Origin: Streptomyces bambusae
GTDB lineage: Bacteria > Actinomycetota > Actinomycetes > Streptomycetales > Streptomycetaceae
DNA: 33,957 nt
Direction of reading: 5' to 3'
Assembly (NCBI RefSeq): GCF_019400985.1
Contig: NZ_WTFF01000033.1
Coordinates: 1 to 33,957 of the forward strand
Positions 21,482 to 29,504 of this stretch are shown piece by piece. The position numbers and the translations under genes were made by a program. How positions within the stretch are numbered: the stretch's first letter is position 1; every line of letters starts with the position of its first letter. Under the pieces are notes generated by a model. The model searched no databases and was not told where the DNA came from. It saw nothing but the letters and a program-made list of their open reading frames with translations.

Positions 21482-22317
21482 TGGGTGGTGGGAACTGGCT
21501 GGAGCGAGGTGCGGCCCTGACGGGCGACGCCGTCGAATGGTTCGGTGACAAGACCGCTGACGCGCTGGAGGACGTCGGCTGGCAGGAGGGCGCCAACGCG
21601 GTCCGCAACACGGCGAACTCCGTGGCGAACGGTCTGGGCGCCGACGTCGGGGAGGTCGAACTCGGCCAGAGTGATGACCCCAGGCAGCTGATCCACGGAA
21701 GTGCGGCCGCCCTGCGGACGACCGCTGGGCACCTGCGTGATTTCCACGCGGCCTTCACCCACACCGGGGAAGGCCTGAGGAAGCTCGGCACGGACGGCAT
21801 CTCGGGGGAGACGGCTGACGCCTTCCGGGACTCCGTCCAGGAGAAGGCCCCACGCTGGTTCGCGGCCGCGACCGCCTTCGAGACGGCGGCCGGCACGGTC
21901 GGCCGGTTCGCCGACACGGTGACATGGGCACAGAACCAGGCGAAGGAAGCGATCGAGGAGTACAAGACCGCGGTCAAGCTGTCGGAGAACGCCCGCAGCG
22001 CCTACAACACGTGGGTCAAGGACTACGAGTCAGCTGTGAAGAGTCGGCAGGATCCGCTGCCGGCCCGCCCGGCGGGTTTCACCGATCCGGGTGAAGGACC
22101 CCGACGAGTTCGGCGGGAAGCTCGTCCCGGAAGCCGTCGGCTCGAAGGGAGCCGGCATGCTGGCGGGCAGCGCCCGAGGCGCCGCCACGGCCGCCCGCCT
22201 TGCCGACGACCTGGCACACACGCCCAAGACGCCGAACGCCCCGAGAGGCCCGAAGGACCCGGACGCGCCGTCGGCCGCCGACGAGCTGCGCCACGACCCG
22301 CACGACAGGTCCCGTGA
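21481..22317 (+). CDS. WXG-like N-terminal module of the Rhs toxin, out of frame at its 3' end
   Basis: The first about 202 residues are convincing: helical sequence MGGGNWLERGAALTGDAVEWF, then a WXG-like region (LIHGSAAALRTTAGHLRDFH, GISGETADAFRDSV, ARSAYNTWVKDYESAVKS) ending in PLPARPAGFTDPG near 22087. After that the frame becomes an Arg/Pro/Gly-rich string typical of wrong-frame high-GC reading. Meanwhile the Rhs frame (shifted by one base) becomes the coding one. Homologues of this architecture normally carry both parts in one polypeptide, so I read this as a single toxin gene interrupted by an indel or an out-of-frame deletion. Alternatives are translational coupling with the GTG at 22091 or a sequencing error. 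Confidence 0.7.
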   Translation: MGGGNWLERGAALTGDAVEWFGDKTADALEDVGWQEGANAVRNTANSVANGLGADVGEVELGQSDDPRQLIHGSAAALRTTAGHLRDFHAAFTHTGEGLRKLGTDGISGETADAFRDSVQEKAPRWFAAATAFETAAGTVGRFADTVTWAQNQAKEAIEEYKTAVKLSENARSAYNTWVKDYESAVKSRQDPLPARPAGFTDPGEGPRRVRREARPGSRRLEGSRHAGGQRPRRRHGRPPCRRPGTHAQDAERPERPEGPGRAVGRRRAAPRPARQVP

Positions 22318-25300
22318 ATCCGACTGCAAGACCTGCCGGGAAGACCCCGTCGACGTCGCCACGGGCCGGATGACGCTCCCCCAGACCGACCTGGTCCTCC
22401 CCGGCTCCCTGCCGCTGGTGTTCAGCCGGACGTTCGAGTCGTCGTACCGTCTTGGCCGATGGTTCGGACCCACCTGGGCCTGCACCGTCGACCAGCGGCT
22501 GGAGTTCGACGACGAGGGCGTGGTCCTCGTCAGCGAGGACGGCAGCCTGCTCGGCTATCCCCACCCCTCGCCCGACGCCCCCGTACTGCCACGCCTGGGC
22601 CGCAGCTGGCCGCTGGAGCAGCAGGACGACGGCGGCTACACGGTCACCGATCCCGACACCGGCCAGGTCCGGCACTTCACCGAGGACGGCCTGCTCACCC
22701 AGCTCGACGACCGCAACGGCGCCTGGATCGCCTTCACGTACGACGCAGCAGGCGCCCCTGCCGCCATCTCCCACAGCGGCGGTTACGAGGTCCGCCTTAC
22801 GACGTCCGAAGGCCGAATAACCGGCCTCGCCCTGACCGACGGCACCCAGGTGCTGCGCTACGGCTACACCGACGGCCACCTCACCGAGGTCACCAACTCC
22901 TCCGGCCGCCCGCTCCGTTTCGGCTACGACGAGCTGGGCCGGATCACCTCCTGGACCGACACCAACGACCGCCACTTCGACTACGTCTACGACGACCGGC
23001 ACCGCTGCATCGCCCAGTCCGGCACCAACGGCCACCTCAACGTCCGCTTCACCTACGAGCCGGGCCGCACCACCCTCACCGACTCCCTCGGCCACACCAC
23101 GCAGTTCCTGGTCAACGACCGCGCCCAGATCACCGCGGAGATCGATCCCACCGGCGCGACGACCCGCTTCGAGCACGACCGCCGCAACCGGCTCCTGGTG
23201 CGCACCGACCCGCTGGGCCACACCATCCGCTTCACGTACGACGAGGCGGGCCGGCTGACCGGCGTGACCCGCCCGGACGGCCGCGTATCGCGGGCGGAGT
23301 ACAACGCACTCGGCCTGCCGGTGAAGCTGATCGCCCCGGACGGCAGGGCGACCCGCCAGACCTACGACGACCACGGCAACCTCACCTCGGTCACCGACCC
23401 GTCCGGCGCCACGACCCACTTCGGGTACGACACCCGCGGCCACCTCGCCTCAGTGACGGACGCCCTGGGCAACACCACCACGGTCCGCTGCGACCCGGCA
23501 GGCCAGGTCGCCTCGGCGACCGACCCCCTGGGCGGGACAACGACGTACGCCCGCGACGCCTTCGGCCGCCCGATCGCCATCACGGACCCCCTGGGCCACA
23601 CCACGCACGTCACCTGGAGCGTCGAAGGCCGCCTCCTGCACCGCGTGAACGCCGACGACACCGAGGAGTCCTGGACCTACGACGGCGAGGGCAACTGCCT
23701 GACCCACACGGACGCGATCGGCGGAGTCACACACTTCGAGTACGGCGACTTCGACCTCCTCACCGCCCGCACCGGGCCCGACGGAGCGCGCTACACGTTC
23801 ACGCACGACATGGAACTCCGCCTGACGGGGGTCACCAACCCACAAGGACTCACCTGGAACTATGCCTACGACGAGGCGGGCCGACTGGCGTCGGAGACGG
23901 ACTTCGACGACCGAACCCTCACATACGGGTACGACGCTTCCGGGCGCCTGACCTCACGCACCAACGCCGCCGGCCAGACCACGGCGTACGAGCACAACAC
24001 ACTCGGACAGGTAGTCCGCAAGGACGCGGCAGGCCTGGTCACCACCTACGAGTACGACATCTTCGACGCCCTCGCGACGGCATCCTCGCAGGAGGCCACG
24101 GTCACCTGGTTCCGTGACGCCACGGGCAGACTCCTCTCGGAGACGGTGAACGGCCGCACCCTCACCTACGGCTACGACACCCTGGGGCGCCGCACCAGCC
24201 GCACGACGCCCCGCGGCGCCGAGTCCCACTGGACGTACGACGCGGCAGGGCGGCACGGCGCCCTCACCACCGAGGGCCGCACCCTGACCTTCGAACGCGA
24301 CGCTGCGGGGCAGGAGCTGACCCGTACGCTGAACCCGTCGCTCACCCTGACCCACGAGTACGACGTGATGGGCCGCCGCGCCGCCCAGTCGGTCGTCGGG
24401 CAGGACGGCCGCACCCTCCAGCGGCGGGGCTACAGCTACCGAGCCGACGGCTGTCTGACCGGCATCGACGACTCCCTCGCCGGCCCGCGCACCTTCACCC
24501 TGGACGCCGCGGCCCGCGTCACTGCCGTTGAGGCCTCCTCCTGGTCGGAGCGCTACGCCTACGACGACGCCGGAAACCAGACCGCCGCCTCTTGGCCGAC
24601 ACGGCACCTCGGCGCGGAGGCCCAGGGCGACCGCGCCTACACCGGCACGTGCATCACCCGCGCGGGAACGATCCGCTACGAACACGACACACTGGGCCGC
24701 GTCACGCTCCGCCAGAAGACCCGTCTCTCACGCAAGCCCGACACGTGGCGCTACGAGTGGAACACCGAAGACCAGCTGGTCGGGGTGACCACCCCGGACG
24801 GCACCCGCTGGCGCTACCGATACGACCCCCTGGGCCGCCGGACAGCCAAGCAGCGCCTGTCGCAGACCGGCACGGTCGTCGAGGAGACCCTCTTCACCTG
24901 GGACGGCACAACCCTCTGCGAGCAAACCAGCGGCGCGGTCACCCTCACCTGGACCCATCAGGGCCTCCACCCCGTCACTCAGACGGAGCACATGGCCCAG
25001 GACGAGGTTGACGATCGCTTCTTCACGATCGTCACGGACCTGGTGGGCACCCCCACCCATCTCCTCGCCGAAGACGGCACCACGGCGTGGCACACCCGCA
25101 CCACGCTCTGGGGCACCACAACCTGGAACCGCGACGCAACGGCCTACACCCCACTCCGATTCCCGGGCCAGTACTACGACCCCGAATCAGGCCTCCACCA
25201 CAACTACTTCCGCACCTACGACCCCGAAACCGCCCGCTACCTCACCCCCGACCCCCTCGGCCTCACCCCAGCACCCAACCCGACCACTTACATCCACAAC

Positions 25301-25699
25301 CCCCACACCTGGTCCGATCCCCTGGGCCTGGCCCCCGAGGGCTGCCCCCAAATCGCCGAAGGAAAGCTCGACTATCTCTTCAACAAGGACATCAAGGCCG
25401 ATGATCACAACTCGCCAAGAGCCAAGCAGAACGCAGAGCAGCTGAAGAGCATCGGGTTTCACGACACGCCATCCTCGCGCGACTATGTTCGCCAGCATCT
25501 CGAAGGCGCCACAAGAAATGGCTTCGAGGACATCTACACGGATCAGTGGGGCACCTTCGGCAAGACCCGCTCCGTCCTCGCAGGCCCCTGGGGCATGCGA
25601 GAGGCCGAGGCAATGTGGCAATTGATGCCGGATGGCACAGTGCGTCTCACCACGGTGATATTCAAGGGTGGAAAATGGTGGACCAATATAGCAGAATAG
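22091..25699 (+). CDS. Rhs/YD-repeat polymorphic toxin with C-terminal nuclease-like tip
   Basis: A 1202-residue frame. After a short helical lead (KDPDEFGGKLVPEAVGSKGAG) and a CKTC pair comes a DUF6531-like segment from about residue 85 (DPVDVATGRMTLPQTDLVLPG). A long series of YD repeats follows, about 170-1020 (patterns such as YDEAGRLTGVTRPDG). The conserved Rhs core end is FPGQYYDPESGLHHNYFRTYDPETARYLTPDPLGL. The variable tip begins after the second DPLGL, near residue 1081. The last about 120 residues (LDYLFNKDIKADDHNSPRAKQN, IGFHDTPSSRDYVRQHL, TVIFKGGKWW) resemble C-terminal toxin domains of FhaB/CdiA-like proteins, probably an RNase; the exact family is uncertain. The GTG at 22091 has no good ribosome site; the true N-terminus probably lies in the preceding frame. 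Confidence 0.85.
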   Translation: MKDPDEFGGKLVPEAVGSKGAGMLAGSARGAATAARLADDLAHTPKTPNAPRGPKDPDAPSAADELRHDPHDRSRESDCKTCREDPVDVATGRMTLPQTDLVLPGSLPLVFSRTFESSYRLGRWFGPTWACTVDQRLEFDDEGVVLVSEDGSLLGYPHPSPDAPVLPRLGRSWPLEQQDDGGYTVTDPDTGQVRHFTEDGLLTQLDDRNGAWIAFTYDAAGAPAAISHSGGYEVRLTTSEGRITGLALTDGTQVLRYGYTDGHLTEVTNSSGRPLRFGYDELGRITSWTDTNDRHFDYVYDDRHRCIAQSGTNGHLNVRFTYEPGRTTLTDSLGHTTQFLVNDRAQITAEIDPTGATTRFEHDRRNRLLVRTDPLGHTIRFTYDEAGRLTGVTRPDGRVSRAEYNALGLPVKLIAPDGRATRQTYDDHGNLTSVTDPSGATTHFGYDTRGHLASVTDALGNTTTVRCDPAGQVASATDPLGGTTTYARDAFGRPIAITDPLGHTTHVTWSVEGRLLHRVNADDTEESWTYDGEGNCLTHTDAIGGVTHFEYGDFDLLTARTGPDGARYTFTHDMELRLTGVTNPQGLTWNYAYDEAGRLASETDFDDRTLTYGYDASGRLTSRTNAAGQTTAYEHNTLGQVVRKDAAGLVTTYEYDIFDALATASSQEATVTWFRDATGRLLSETVNGRTLTYGYDTLGRRTSRTTPRGAESHWTYDAAGRHGALTTEGRTLTFERDAAGQELTRTLNPSLTLTHEYDVMGRRAAQSVVGQDGRTLQRRGYSYRADGCLTGIDDSLAGPRTFTLDAAARVTAVEASSWSERYAYDDAGNQTAASWPTRHLGAEAQGDRAYTGTCITRAGTIRYEHDTLGRVTLRQKTRLSRKPDTWRYEWNTEDQLVGVTTPDGTRWRYRYDPLGRRTAKQRLSQTGTVVEETLFTWDGTTLCEQTSGAVTLTWTHQGLHPVTQTEHMAQDEVDDRFFTIVTDLVGTPTHLLAEDGTTAWHTRTTLWGTTTWNRDATAYTPLRFPGQYYDPESGLHHNYFRTYDPETARYLTPDPLGLTPAPNPTTYIHNPHTWSDPLGLAPEGCPQIAEGKLDYLFNKDIKADDHNSPRAKQNAEQLKSIGFHDTPSSRDYVRQHLEGATRNGFEDIYTDQWGTFGKTRSVLAGPWGMREAEAMWQLMPDGTVRLTTVIFKGGKWWTNIAE

Positions 25700-25747
25700 G
25701 AGTAGCGACGTTACAGCTCGCACCGAAATAGTCAAGTTGGAGGTTCC

Positions 25748-26092
25748 GTGACTTTCGCTACACCAGAGCCGCAGCAGTTTCCCGAGGTGTTCGGTGTTGC
25801 CCCGATCGCCGTGGGTGACTATCAGCGCAAACTAGATTTTTCCGAAGTGGTCGATGGGGAACTCGAATTTTCCTACGATGTTGTAGGTCGGTCCATCGCC
25901 GTATCCTGGCATCCGACTGCAGGAGGCGGCCATTTCAGCACCTTTCGTGAGGGGGCGACGCTCCTTCGCATCGTGGACAGCCCCGAGTCGTCCAAGCTGG
26001 TCATGGAATTCAGCACCCAGGACACAGTAGGGAACCTTGAGGTTCAAATCTTTCCCCATGTGTCCATTTCGGAACGCACCCTGATCTGCTGA
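25748..26092 (+). CDS. Presumed cognate immunity protein of the Rhs toxin
   Basis: A 114-residue, mostly beta-predicted acidic protein (FPEVFGVAPIAVGDYQRKLDFSE, GELEFSYDVVGRSIAVSWH, LVMEFSTQDTVGNLEVQIFPHVSI). It starts with GTG preceded by GGAGG at 4 bp and lies 48 bp after the toxin stop on the same strand. GC is clearly lower than in the housekeeping genes, as in the toxin tip. Immunity genes of Rhs toxins sit in exactly this position. I do not recognise the family, so the role rests on context. Confidence 0.65.
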   Translation: MTFATPEPQQFPEVFGVAPIAVGDYQRKLDFSEVVDGELEFSYDVVGRSIAVSWHPTAGGGHFSTFREGATLLRIVDSPESSKLVMEFSTQDTVGNLEVQIFPHVSISERTLIC

Positions 26093-26325
26093 GGTTCTGT
26101 AAGAAATCGGCGTGAGAGTGGGGGAGTGGGTCACGTTGGCCAGGCTGGATGGTCACGGCCGGTGTGTTGAGGGGGGCGGGTCAGTTCGCGCGGTTTGCTG
26201 CCCAGCCGCTTCCAGCTCTTCTGACCGTTCTTCGAGCTCACCCCGTTTGTCCGCGACCTCTTACTCAAGGAGGGTGATGCGGCGACTTGGTCTGGCGTGG
26301 TTCGAGTCCCGCTGGGGTTGAAGTA

Positions 26326-26694
26326 ATGAACGTGATTATCAGCAGCCTGATCGGGCAAAGCCGTCGCGTCGTCTTTTCGGGACCTCTGGGTGAGGCTTGG
26401 GGGACGTGGCGAGGTGATGAGCCTCCGCAACTTGGCCCGGCGAATGTGGAATTGGATATTCCGGATGTGATCGAGAAGTGGACGGCGGTGGACGTTGCCG
26501 AGTCGCTGGAAGGGTCGCTCGGTGCGCCCCTGGCAGTATGTGGAACTGTGGAATCCATTAGCGATGATGGAGTCGCTGCAATCCGCGTGGCATCCGACAT
26601 CGTGCTAGTAGAGCTTGGCCCGCCCACCCCCTCGCCACACCAAAGGATCACGTTCCGCGTCCCCCGGATCGATCTCTATCCCTATTCGCTTTGA
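26326..26694 (+). CDS. Orphan immunity-like protein
   Basis: A 122-residue protein starting MNVIISSLIGQSRRVVFSGPL, followed by GDEPPQLGPANVELDIPDVI, AVCGTVESISDDGVAAIRVASDIVLVEL and a beta-rich end. The ATG at 26326 is chosen; an in-frame TTG at 26287 is possible but weak. Medium GC and position in the immunity run downstream of the Rhs toxin suggest an orphan immunity protein against another toxin type. It lies 233 bp after the previous gene. Family not recognised. Confidence 0.55.
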   Translation: MNVIISSLIGQSRRVVFSGPLGEAWGTWRGDEPPQLGPANVELDIPDVIEKWTAVDVAESLEGSLGAPLAVCGTVESISDDGVAAIRVASDIVLVELGPPTPSPHQRITFRVPRIDLYPYSL

Positions 26695-26754
26695 GGGGGC
26701 TTTTGAGGCAGAAGGAATACCCTCGATTCGCCAGCGGTGATCGCTGCTCACTGA

Positions 26755-26791
26755 GGTGATCGGTCACCCTGGAAGCCTTTACTATCGATAG
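26755..26791. promoter_or_regulatory. Two short palindromes ahead of the helical immunity-like gene
   Basis: GGTGA (26755-26759) pairs with TCACC (26764-26768), and CTATCGATAG (26782-26791) is a perfect 10-bp palindrome. Both lie in the 201-bp gap before 26896. They could be operator or promoter elements; nothing else was seen in this gap. Confidence 0.25.
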
Positions 26792-26895
26792 ATCCACAAC
26801 CTGAACAGTCGACATTGCAGCCCTGGCGCGGGCAAACAACACTCACATCCCGTGGCCCGCAGCATTCACACCCCCTTACTGAGGCAGGAAACGCC

Positions 26896-27216
26896 GTGAC
26901 GGTAAAGCCCGACCAGCTACTCGACCTGATTCGGCGGCTCACGGATCCATCCGCCGAGCGCCGCACCCGAGCAGCGGACGAGGCAACGGACTGGGCAGAG
27001 CACCTGGGGCCAGCTGAGGGGAAACTCGTCACGGGAGTACTCGCCACCGCCGCTGCGTGTGAGCATGACCCGGCCTGCTTGGAGGCGCAACTGAACGCAA
27101 TCATCCAACTGGGAAGATTCGCAGACAGCGAGACAGTTGGCGTTCTGTGCACCATTAAGACATCCGAGATCCCTGAAACTCTTTCCGAGCATCTCGACGC
27201 CGTCCTGAATGATTGA
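26896..27216 (+). CDS. HEAT-like helical orphan immunity protein
   Basis: A 106-residue all-helical protein: VTVKPDQLLDLIRRLTDPSAERRTRAADEATDWAEHLGPAEGKLVTGVLATAAACEHDP, then LEAQLNAIIQLGRFADSETVGVL. Helix pairs of this kind resemble HEAT/ARM repeats, seen in several immunity proteins of polymorphic toxin islands. The GTG at 26896, with AGGAAA before it, is preferred over a longer frame from 26815 that starts in unconvincing sequence. The family assignment is tentative. Confidence 0.6.
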   Translation: MTVKPDQLLDLIRRLTDPSAERRTRAADEATDWAEHLGPAEGKLVTGVLATAAACEHDPACLEAQLNAIIQLGRFADSETVGVLCTIKTSEIPETLSEHLDAVLND

Positions 27217-27238
27217 ATAAAGTACAGGAGAAGATCAC

Positions 27239-27678
27239 ATGGATCCGATGGAAGGCGCGGAGATCAGGGAATGGACTGCGGCGGTCGGGGGTGGGGTCGG
27301 CTATCTTGATTTCCTTGCGCAGCGAGTGGGGATGGCCGAGTGGGTAGCGATGTCGCGTGTCTTCCTCCCTTCCTTTATGGAGGTCGACGGGTGTGTCCTG
27401 TGGGATCGTGCCTATGACCCGACAACTTCCGGCAGTGGACGTCGCAGCTATGAGGGGACGCGACTGCCATCGAAGGCGTGCTGAACCAGTTCAGGCTGTG
27501 GCAGTACATCGAATTCGACTCCGCCTCAACCGCCCTGGCGCTGGCCGAGGACATCGCGGCCTGCTGGCGGCTGGCGCTCGCGCGGGCGTTTCCTGGGCGT
27601 GCCTTCGATGTGGCGGTCGCCGACACAGTTGACGGCCCCGTCGTGGGGTTCGTCGCCGTGCGCGGCGCCGGGTCCTGA
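27239..27678 (+). pseudogene. Broken immunity-like gene (frameshift plus in-frame stop)
   Basis: The first part reads MDPMEGAEIREWTAAVGGG...SFMEVDGCVLWDRAYDP to about 27418. Good protein sequence then continues one frame over as NFRQWTSQL. A TGA at 27451 interrupts it, and it resumes as GDATAIEGVLNQFRLWQYIEFDSASTALALAEDIAACWRLALARAFPGRAFDVAVADTV to 27678. Joining the pieces gives about 146 continuous residues, so a single-base deletion near 27418-27423 and a nonsense change together explain the pattern. AGGAGAA precedes the ATG at 27239. Likely a decayed immunity gene; the downstream piece could still be translated from the GTG at 27478. Confidence 0.6.
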
Positions 27679-27686
27679 GGGCCGCA

Positions 27687-28354
27687 GTGGGGACCTGGGA
27701 AGCTGTGCTCGGCTCGGACGGTGCTTTCGCCCCGTCCTGGCTGCGGGACAAAACGGTGGTCCCGGTGCCTGCGGGCGTACAGCTCGACGCAGCACTCGCC
27801 CAACGGATCACGGCCGGATGCCGCGCGGTCGGGGCACCGTACGTCCTTGCCACATACCTCGCCGGCACGACGTCCACTTTGTCCACCCACGTGGAGGGAA
27901 TGGACATCCATCCGCCATTCATGCTGTGCACGCCGGACCTGCAAGGAGCCGTTTTCTTTCCCGAATCGGGCTACGCATTGATCGCGGGAACGGCCGCATT
28001 CATGGCGGCGGCGACGTCGACCCGGCGAGTGCGGCGGCGCGACAAGTGGCGCTGCTGGACGCGTTCGCCGACGGGTCCTGCGGCGCACCGGACTTCGCAC
28101 ACGGCTGGTGGGAAGCCCGTCGTGCTTCCCAGGCGAACGGCGAACGGGTCCAGGGGGCACTCGGCGATCTCTTCGACCAGGTGTTCATGATCCTTGAGGA
28201 CTACGAGGTCGATCCCGCATTCGCCGAACCCGGGGATCTCGACGATGCCGGACTCAAGGCCGCCGTGCGCGCGGCCTGGGAAGCGTTCCGGGCGTCCGAA
28301 GACCGGCACCGTGCCGACGCCCGGCGTGGGCGGGGTCCTTCGTCAGCGGGCTGA
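27687..28354 (+). pseudogene. Colicin-immunity-like gene with an apparent frameshift or deletion
   Basis: The frame from the GTG at 27687 (GAGGG upstream) reads WEAVLGSDGAFAPSWLRDKTVVPVPAGVQLDAALAQRI...GAVFFPESGYALIAGTAAFMAAA to about 28010. It then turns into arginine-rich wrong-frame sequence. The adjacent frame carries on with GDVDPASAAARQVALLDAFADGSCGAPDFAHGWWEARRASQANGERV...LFDQVFMILEDYEVDP, a colicin-immunity-like helical domain, to 28354. The switch falls in a GGCGGCGGCG run, a slippage-prone site. Either the gene is disrupted, or two separate genes overlap here, the second starting at a GTG near 28042. The end overlaps the convergent DUF397 gene by 12 bp. Confidence 0.55.
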
Positions 28355-28579
28355 GGTGAGGAATGTGGTCCAGGTGGTCGGGGACACTGTGAGGACCGGG
28401 CCGTCGGTGTTCTTCGAGTCGCGGATGTGGATGGCCGTGGGGTGCGCGGCGACCTCGACGCAGTCGCCGCCGGAGTCCCCGCTGTAGCTCGACTTCCGCC
28501 AGTCGTAGGCGACTTCGACGCAGGCGCCACCCTCGCTGCCGCTGTAGCTCGACTTGAACCAGGTCAGTGCGCCGGTCAT
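28343..28579 (-). CDS. DUF397 domain protein
   Basis: A 78-residue protein with the DUF397 motif in tandem: WFKSSYSGSEGGACVEVA and WRKSSYSGDSGGDCVEVA, followed by IHIRDSKNTDGPVLTVSPTTWTTFL. Doubled N-terminal halves of this kind occur in the family. Its ATG overlaps the stop of the XRE regulator (ATGA), the usual arrangement of these pairs in Streptomyces (WhiJ-like systems). The small protein is thought to modulate its regulator. Confidence 0.9.
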   Translation of the reverse strand: MTGALTWFKSSYSGSEGGACVEVAYDWRKSSYSGDSGGDCVEVAAHPTAIHIRDSKNTDGPVLTVSPTTWTTFLTSAR

Positions 28580-29400
28580 GACTCTCCTAGCAGGTCGTCC
28601 AGCAGACCCTTGCTTCTCTCTACGGAGAGGGCCTGAGAACGCAGCATCCCATACTTGAGTTGGAGAATATGGACCTCGTCGGGGTCGTCCTGGAGGTAGC
28701 TCACCCGCTGGCCTTCCAGGTAGGCGAGTGTTTCGTGCTCAGGGGTCTGGAGCAGGATCATCGGGCCGTCGAGGGCGTGGTGCGCCCCGACGGCCGTCGG
28801 CATGACCTGGAAGCCGAGATACGGAAGTTCGGCCGCTTCACGTAGGTGTCGCAACTGTCCTCGGAGCACCTCCTGGCCGCCGACGGGACGGTGAAGTACC
28901 GCTTCCTCGATGATCACGTGCATGAACGGCGGCCACGGCTTGCGATTGAGGATTGCCTGGCGGTCCAGTCGTGCCCGGAGCCGCTGTTCTGTCTCCTCGG
29001 CAGTGAGGGGCGGGTAGACGCAACCGATGACAGCCGCCGCGTAGTCCTGGGTCTGGAGCAGCCCCGGCACCACTTGCGTCTCGTACCAAAGAAGACTCAA
29101 GGCCTCCTGCTCGTGCTCGATGTAATTCCGCACGAACGCCGGATACCGCTCCCGCACCGGCACCTTCGCCAGCGAGGCCGTCAGCGACCCGCCCGTTGCC
29201 ATGAGTTCGTCCAGCTGGGCCGCCAGCTTCGGCTGGAGTAGCCGGCGGCCCTGCTCGATGGACGCGATCGTCTCGGCGTCGATGTTGAGCTGCTCGGCCA
29301 GCCGCTCCTGCGTGTAGCCGGCGTTCTTGCGGAGGTGGCCCTGCAGGGCGCCGATGACTTGCCAAGTGGCATTGCGCTGCGGCCTGTTCGTTTGACGCAT
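28576..29400 (-). CDS. XRE-family regulator with DUF5753 domain
   Basis: A 274-residue regulator. The N-terminal HTH lies at about 14-70 (LQGHLRKNAGYTQERLAEQLNIDAETIASIEQGRRLLQPKLAAQLDELM). A DUF5753 domain fills the rest (FVRNYIEHEQEALSLLWYETQVVPGLLQTQDYAAAVI, LDRQAILNRKPWPPFMHVIIEEAVLHRPVGG, LEGQRVSYLQDDPDEV). Such proteins work with the DUF397 partner encoded directly downstream and affect development or antibiotic production in several Streptomyces. The start at 29400 fits the family; the upstream in-frame extension is arginine/proline-rich. No strong ribosome site was seen. A symmetric four-half-site array lies 44-89 bp upstream. Confidence 0.9.
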   Translation of the reverse strand: MRQTNRPQRNATWQVIGALQGHLRKNAGYTQERLAEQLNIDAETIASIEQGRRLLQPKLAAQLDELMATGGSLTASLAKVPVRERYPAFVRNYIEHEQEALSLLWYETQVVPGLLQTQDYAAAVIGCVYPPLTAEETEQRLRARLDRQAILNRKPWPPFMHVIIEEAVLHRPVGGQEVLRGQLRHLREAAELPYLGFQVMPTAVGAHHALDGPMILLQTPEHETLAYLEGQRVSYLQDDPDEVHILQLKYGMLRSQALSVERSKGLLDDLLGES

Positions 29401-29443
29401 GGACGTGCAATGCCCCGAAACGACCCGCCCGACGCACTTTCCA

Positions 29444-29489
29444 CCCGTACATCGCCCGTACAAATTGCGTGGTACGGGCGGCGTACGGG
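29444..29489. promoter_or_regulatory. Symmetric four-half-site operator candidate
   Basis: Two direct copies of CCCGTAC (29444-29450, 29455-29461) face two inverted copies GTACGGG (29472-29478, 29483-29489). Copies on each side are 11 bp apart and all four are exact. The dyad centre is at 29466.5. It lies upstream of the XRE/DUF397 pair and just after the GNAT stop. Confidence 0.7.
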
Positions 29490-29504
29490 TCCACGGGCTC
29501 CCGC

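Noticed and set aside
26299..26310. A tRNA T-loop-like string (GGTTCGAGTCCC) upstream of the orphan immunity-like gene.
   Set aside because: The flanking bases do not form a T-stem, and no acceptor, D or anticodon arms can be drawn. No integrase or duplicated att site was seen.
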